A stretch of 64,000 nucleotides of DNA, taken from assembly GCF_013009075.1 (NCBI RefSeq), contig NZ_CP053108.1, positions 1,984,001-2,048,000 of the forward strand, in the 5' to 3' direction. The notes below the pieces were generated by a model, which worked only from the letters and a program-made list of their open reading frames with translations, searched no databases and had not been told where the DNA came from. The translations under genes were made by a program, and so were the position numbers. This stretch comes from Halomonas sp. TA22 (GTDB lineage: Bacteria; Pseudomonadota; Gammaproteobacteria; Pseudomonadales; Halomonadaceae). Positions 60,869-64,000 of the stretch are shown piece after piece (position 1 is the first letter of the stretch; each line of letters opens with the position of its first letter).

Positions 60869-62254
60869 CTAGGGAGCGAACAGGAACCAGACGGCCAGCA
60901 GGGGAATACAGGCCAGCAGGAATCGCGCATTCCAGCGATAGCCGATGCGCGTCGATGCGACACCGGTGAAGCGCGACAGGATCAACATCGAGGCAGTCAT
61001 CGGCGAAGACATCATCGACAGCGCCCAGCCCGCCATCAGCGAAGCACCGATCAGCGCAGGCGACAGCGCTTCAATGGGTAACACCGGCAACAGGCCGACG
61101 GTCAGCGTCACGGTAACGATGGGATTGACGCCGACCTGGGCCAACACCACCACCATTAGCATCGCCAACACGGCATTGGCTGCTCCCAGCGGCTCGAGCA
61201 CCGCTACCAGCGGCCCCAGGCTTGCCAACGGGACCAGCGCCACGCACAAGTGACCGAGATAGCCCGCCGCCCCCAGCACTACCACCTCGTTGCCAATGGG
61301 TGCCAGCAGCCACGGCAATTGTCGATGCAGGCTGGCCAGCGCCGCCGGCATACCGAACATGCCGAGCCGACGTCGCTGCCAGGCAAGCCAGGCGAACGCA
61401 CCGAGCGGGGCCCCCATCAAGGCGGCGATGGGCAGCCGAACCTCCAGCATCCAGGCCAGCAGAAACACCAGTGACACGATCCCCAGCAGCAGCAGGCAGA
61501 ACCACCCCAAAGGCGCTAGCGAAGGAACCCTCTGTGATGCATGTCGCGCGGCGGGGTGCGGACCGGTGAGATGATCGATTCCCCAACCCACCAGGAAGAT
61601 GACCAGCGCCGCTCCGATCACGTAGGGTGCCAGATCGAGCCAGAGTAGCTCGGGCAGGCTGGAGAGCACGACCGCCACCCCGATGCCCATGGGCGAGATC
61701 AGCGGCGCCAGCGAGAAACCGCGCAACAAGGCTAGCATCATCCGACGTTGGCGCGCCTGCTGTACCCAGGCGCGCCCTTGGGCTGCCGCCAGGGTGTTGC
61801 TCTTCTCGATCATGCCGGCAAACAGGTTGAGCACGCCAATGTTGAGGATGATGCCGAACAGCGCCGAGCCGGCGGAGAGGATAGGGTATCGCCGCCCCGG
61901 GGGTTGCAGCAGCATGGCTTCGCCGCAGCGACGTACCAGCCGTGAGCGGTAGGCCGGCAGGCGCAACAGGCTGAGTGCCACCACGAAGGTGGCGAAGAAG
62001 GCGAAGCGGCCGGCCGCCTCGAACAGCAGCCGGCCAGGGGTATCGCTACGCCATAGCACGACCAGGCTCAGTGTCGCAGCGGCCACGAGCAGGCAACGAG
62101 CCATGAACGAGAGTTGCCCCACCAGAGTGACCAGGTAGGCGGTCAGCGCCATTACCGCAAGGCCCTGCATCCACGTGCTGGTAAATACCAAGTGGCCCAG
62201 GGTCGCCAGGGTAACCAGCGCCAGCAGGCCGGCGCGTTGCCGCGCCACTGTCAC
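60869..62254 (-). CDS. polytopic membrane protein, transporter-like, family not assigned
   Basis: 461 residues with about 11-12 membrane spans. Two regions look like internal repeats of an ion-transporter-type fold: LFGIILNIGVLNLFAGMIEKS ... RGFSLAPLISPMGIGVAVV, and LGAANAVLAMLMVVVLAQVGVNPIVTVTLTVG ... SMMSSPMTASMLI. The Pro-rich helix breaks (SPMG and SSPMT) resemble hairpin motifs of the IT/ArsB-CitM superfamily. Substrate unknown. Its start overlaps the thioesterase stop by 4 bp. Confidence 0.7.
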   Translation of the reverse strand: MTVARQRAGLLALVTLATLGHLVFTSTWMQGLAVMALTAYLVTLVGQLSFMARCLLVAAATLSLVVLWRSDTPGRLLFEAAGRFAFFATFVVALSLLRLPAYRSRLVRRCGEAMLLQPPGRRYPILSAGSALFGIILNIGVLNLFAGMIEKSNTLAAAQGRAWVQQARQRRMMLALLRGFSLAPLISPMGIGVAVVLSSLPELLWLDLAPYVIGAALVIFLVGWGIDHLTGPHPAARHASQRVPSLAPLGWFCLLLLGIVSLVFLLAWMLEVRLPIAALMGAPLGAFAWLAWQRRRLGMFGMPAALASLHRQLPWLLAPIGNEVVVLGAAGYLGHLCVALVPLASLGPLVAVLEPLGAANAVLAMLMVVVLAQVGVNPIVTVTLTVGLLPVLPIEALSPALIGASLMAGWALSMMSSPMTASMLILSRFTGVASTRIGYRWNARFLLACIPLLAVWFLFAP

Positions 62255-62676
62255 TCGGCCATGCCTTCCGGCGATTCGCTTCCGCTGCGCCGTCGGAACG
62301 AACCTTCGGCGATGGCCAGCAGTTCATCCTGTGCAGCAGTGACCTCGCCGCTCGCCATGTAGACCTTGCGCCCGCCACCGCGCACCCGGCCGGTGGCCCG
62401 CAGTACGCCGAGCCCAGCGGGACCCACGAATGTCGTCGTCAGCGACAGGGTCATGCCACGGCGAACCCGGCCAGGAACATCGCAATAGAGCCCGGCCAGG
62501 CTCAGGGCGCTATCGAGCATGGAGGTGAGCACACCGCCGTGAACGATACCGCTGCGGTTGAGGTGGCGCTCGTTGGCCACCAGCTCGACCACGGCGATCC
62601 CCGCCGACCACTCCACCACACGCATGCCGAGCAGCTCGTGGTAGCCCATCAGCGCCGACGGAACACCTTCGCTCAT
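62251..62676 (-). CDS. PaaI-type hotdog thioesterase
   Basis: 141 residues. NRSGIVHGGVLTSMLDSALSLA is the catalytic loop/helix of the PaaI/YdiI 4HBT family, with the Asp in MLDSA as the likely catalytic acid; GMTLSLTTTFVGPA and ATGRVRGGGRKVYMASGEV are the usual strands. It would hydrolyse acyl- or aryl-CoA. The 4-bp overlaps on both sides place it in an operon with the acyl-CoA ligase and membrane protein. Confidence 0.9.
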   Translation of the reverse strand: MSEGVPSALMGYHELLGMRVVEWSAGIAVVELVANERHLNRSGIVHGGVLTSMLDSALSLAGLYCDVPGRVRRGMTLSLTTTFVGPAGLGVLRATGRVRGGGRKVYMASGEVTAAQDELLAIAEGSFRRRSGSESPEGMAE

Positions 62677-64000
62677 TCGGCTCCCTCCCGGCCGGCCAAG
62701 TCGCGCAGGCGTCCCTTGAGGATCTTGCCGCTGGCAGTGGCCGGCAGCACGTCCATCAACACCAGTTGCGTAGGTCGCTTGTACGGGGCCAGGCGCTCGG
62801 CGATGAAAGCCTTGAGCTCATCCTCTCGGAGCGTGGCGCCGGGCTCGCACTGGACGAAGGCGACCACTTCCTCGTTGCCGGCCACCTGGCGTCCCACCAC
62901 CGCCGACAGGGTGATATCCGGATGTTCGTTGATCACTGCCTCGACGTCGGGAGGATAGATGTTGAAGCCGGAGCGAATGATCAGCTCCTTGCTGCGGCCG
63001 ACGATATAGAGCTGATCACCCTCATCGAAGCGGGCGATATCGCCGGTGTTGAGCCAGCCCTCTTCAGTGAGGCAGGCGCGGGTAGCGGCCGACTGGCGAA
63101 AGTAGCCTTTCATCACGTTGGGACCACGCACCCAGAGTTCGCCGACGCCTTCATGGGTAGGCTCACCCTCGCCGGCCTCACCCAGCGCCTCGAGCCGATA
63201 CTCCAGAAGCGGCAATATGCGGCCCACGGTATTGCTGTCGAAGCGGTCGTCGATGCGCGTCTGGCTGATGGTCGGGCTCGCCTCGGTGAGGCCATAGCCG
63301 TTGTGCAGCGTCAGTCCGAACAGCGCCTGGACCCGCCCCTTGAGGTCGCTGTCGAGCGGCGAGCCGCCGGCCGAGATATAGCGCAGTTCGGGAGCGGCGA
63401 GAGGACGCCCCTCGCGGCGCAGAAACTCAAGCGTGCGCGCGAACATCGCCGGCACCCCCTGCAGCACGGTGATACGCTCATGCTCCAACGCCTCGAGCAT
63501 GACGGCAGCGTCGAAGCGCGGCACGGTATAGAGACAGGCACCGTTGTAGAGCGAGCCCATGCACACCGACGACAGGCCGAATATGTGAGACATCGGCAGC
63601 ACACCATAGACGCGCTGGCCCTGACACAGGTGGCGCATGCCCCCCGAGAGCGTGGCGATGAACAGGATACCGCGATGGGTCAGCATCACGCCCTTGGGCG
63701 TGCCGGTGGTCCCGGAAGTGTAGATCATCGCCGCGACCTGGTCGGCGCCACTAGCCGCGACCGGCTCCGGCGTCACCTCGGCCAGCGGCGAAAGCCGCAG
63801 CCGGCCCAACGAGGGATGCTCATATGTCTCGGCGCCATTGCGCTCGCCGAGGGTCTCGGCATCCGGCGACGCTTCGCTGGTGTAGAACACCCGGCGCGGT
63901 TGGCAGTTGTCGCGGATGGCATCGATCTCCTGGGCCGAGAGCCGCGAATTGACGATGGCCACCCAGACGTCGCGTTCGCTCGCCGCCAGAAGCAGCACGA
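62673..64000 (-). CDS. AMP-dependent acyl-CoA synthetase/ligase (5' end outside window)
   Basis: C-terminal 441+ residues of an ANL-superfamily enzyme. AMP-binding motif YTSGTTGTPKGVMLTHRG, YGLTEASPTIS, GWLNTGDIARFDEGDQLYIVGRSKELIIRSG (A8 hinge) and the A10 lysine in PATASGKILKGRL are present. It activates a carboxylic acid to the CoA ester; chain length or aromatic preference cannot be read. Frame is open to the window end, so the true start lies beyond 64000. Confidence 0.92.
   Translation of the reverse strand, partial: VLLLAASERDVWVAIVNSRLSAQEIDAIRDNCQPRRVFYTSEASPDAETLGERNGAETYEHPSLGRLRLSPLAEVTPEPVAASGADQVAAMIYTSGTTGTPKGVMLTHRGILFIATLSGGMRHLCQGQRVYGVLPMSHIFGLSSVCMGSLYNGACLYTVPRFDAAVMLEALEHERITVLQGVPAMFARTLEFLRREGRPLAAPELRYISAGGSPLDSDLKGRVQALFGLTLHNGYGLTEASPTISQTRIDDRFDSNTVGRILPLLEYRLEALGEAGEGEPTHEGVGELWVRGPNVMKGYFRQSAATRACLTEEGWLNTGDIARFDEGDQLYIVGRSKELIIRSGFNIYPPDVEAVINEHPDITLSAVVGRQVAGNEEVVAFVQCEPGATLREDELKAFIAERLAPYKRPTQLVLMDVLPATASGKILKGRLRDLAGREGAE

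Overview
The window is high-GC gammaproteobacterial chromosome, most likely from Halomonadaceae (Halomonas or a close relative). Evidence: type II fatty-acid synthesis by fabA-fabB, the pilT-pilU / yggS-yggT-metX-metW and sfsA-dksA-gluQRS-cbrA-cbrB-pcnB-folK-panB-panC gene orders shared with pseudomonads, a DctPQM TRAP transporter, a benABCD set and a PhaA-type thiolase. No insertion sequence, prophage or CRISPR array was seen. The assignment is inferred from gene content and order, not from a database search.

Layout. 1-9.7 kb: housekeeping genes (HAD hydrolase fragment, YciH, lipoprotein, sirtuin, NERD-like protein, RNase T2, dGTPase, RapA, SDR-like epimerase). 9.9-11.06 kb: a class II LitR-type MerR regulator with a TGTACA-N12-TGTACA operator, followed by only the first 29-30 codons of a photolyase gene. 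11-17 kb: a PAS-GGDEF-EAL protein, fabAB, a frameshifted small membrane protein, TrhP and a membrane protein. 17-29 kb: an aromatic-acid island with pobA/pobR, a TRAP transporter, two BenE-family permeases and benDCBA; no ring-cleavage genes are present. 29-41 kb: tyrS, anmK, pilTU, yggS/yggT, metXW, sfsA, an aminotransferase, dksA and gluQRS. 41-46.6 kb: a cbrX-like ORF, cbrA, cbrB and then a gene-free stretch. 46.7-51.7 kb: pcnB-folK-panB-panC and a thiolase. 51.8-60.7 kb: the rimP-nusA-infB-rbfA-truB-rpsO-pnp operon on the minus strand. 60.6-60.74 kb: a junction between the start of etfB and the 3' part of an initiator tRNA. 60.9-64 kb: a membrane protein, a thioesterase and a partial acyl-CoA ligase.

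The most interesting element is the cbrB-pcnB intergenic region. It has a near-consensus sigma-54 promoter, GTTAC/GTAAC half-sites upstream of it, and about 500 nt of non-coding sequence with eight A-rich AAN-repeat motifs ending in a strong terminator. Two of the motifs sit in 14-nt loops on 8-bp stems. This is the architecture and location of the Pseudomonas CrcZ Hfq/Crc-sequestering RNA. It would link CbrAB carbon/nitrogen sensing to catabolite control of pathways such as the ben and pob genes in the same window.

Two junctions (photolyase start joined to the end of the EAL gene; etfB start joined to tRNA-fMet) look like deletions that kept only the first 26-30 codons of a gene. They may be real reductions or assembly joins, and they should be checked against reads.
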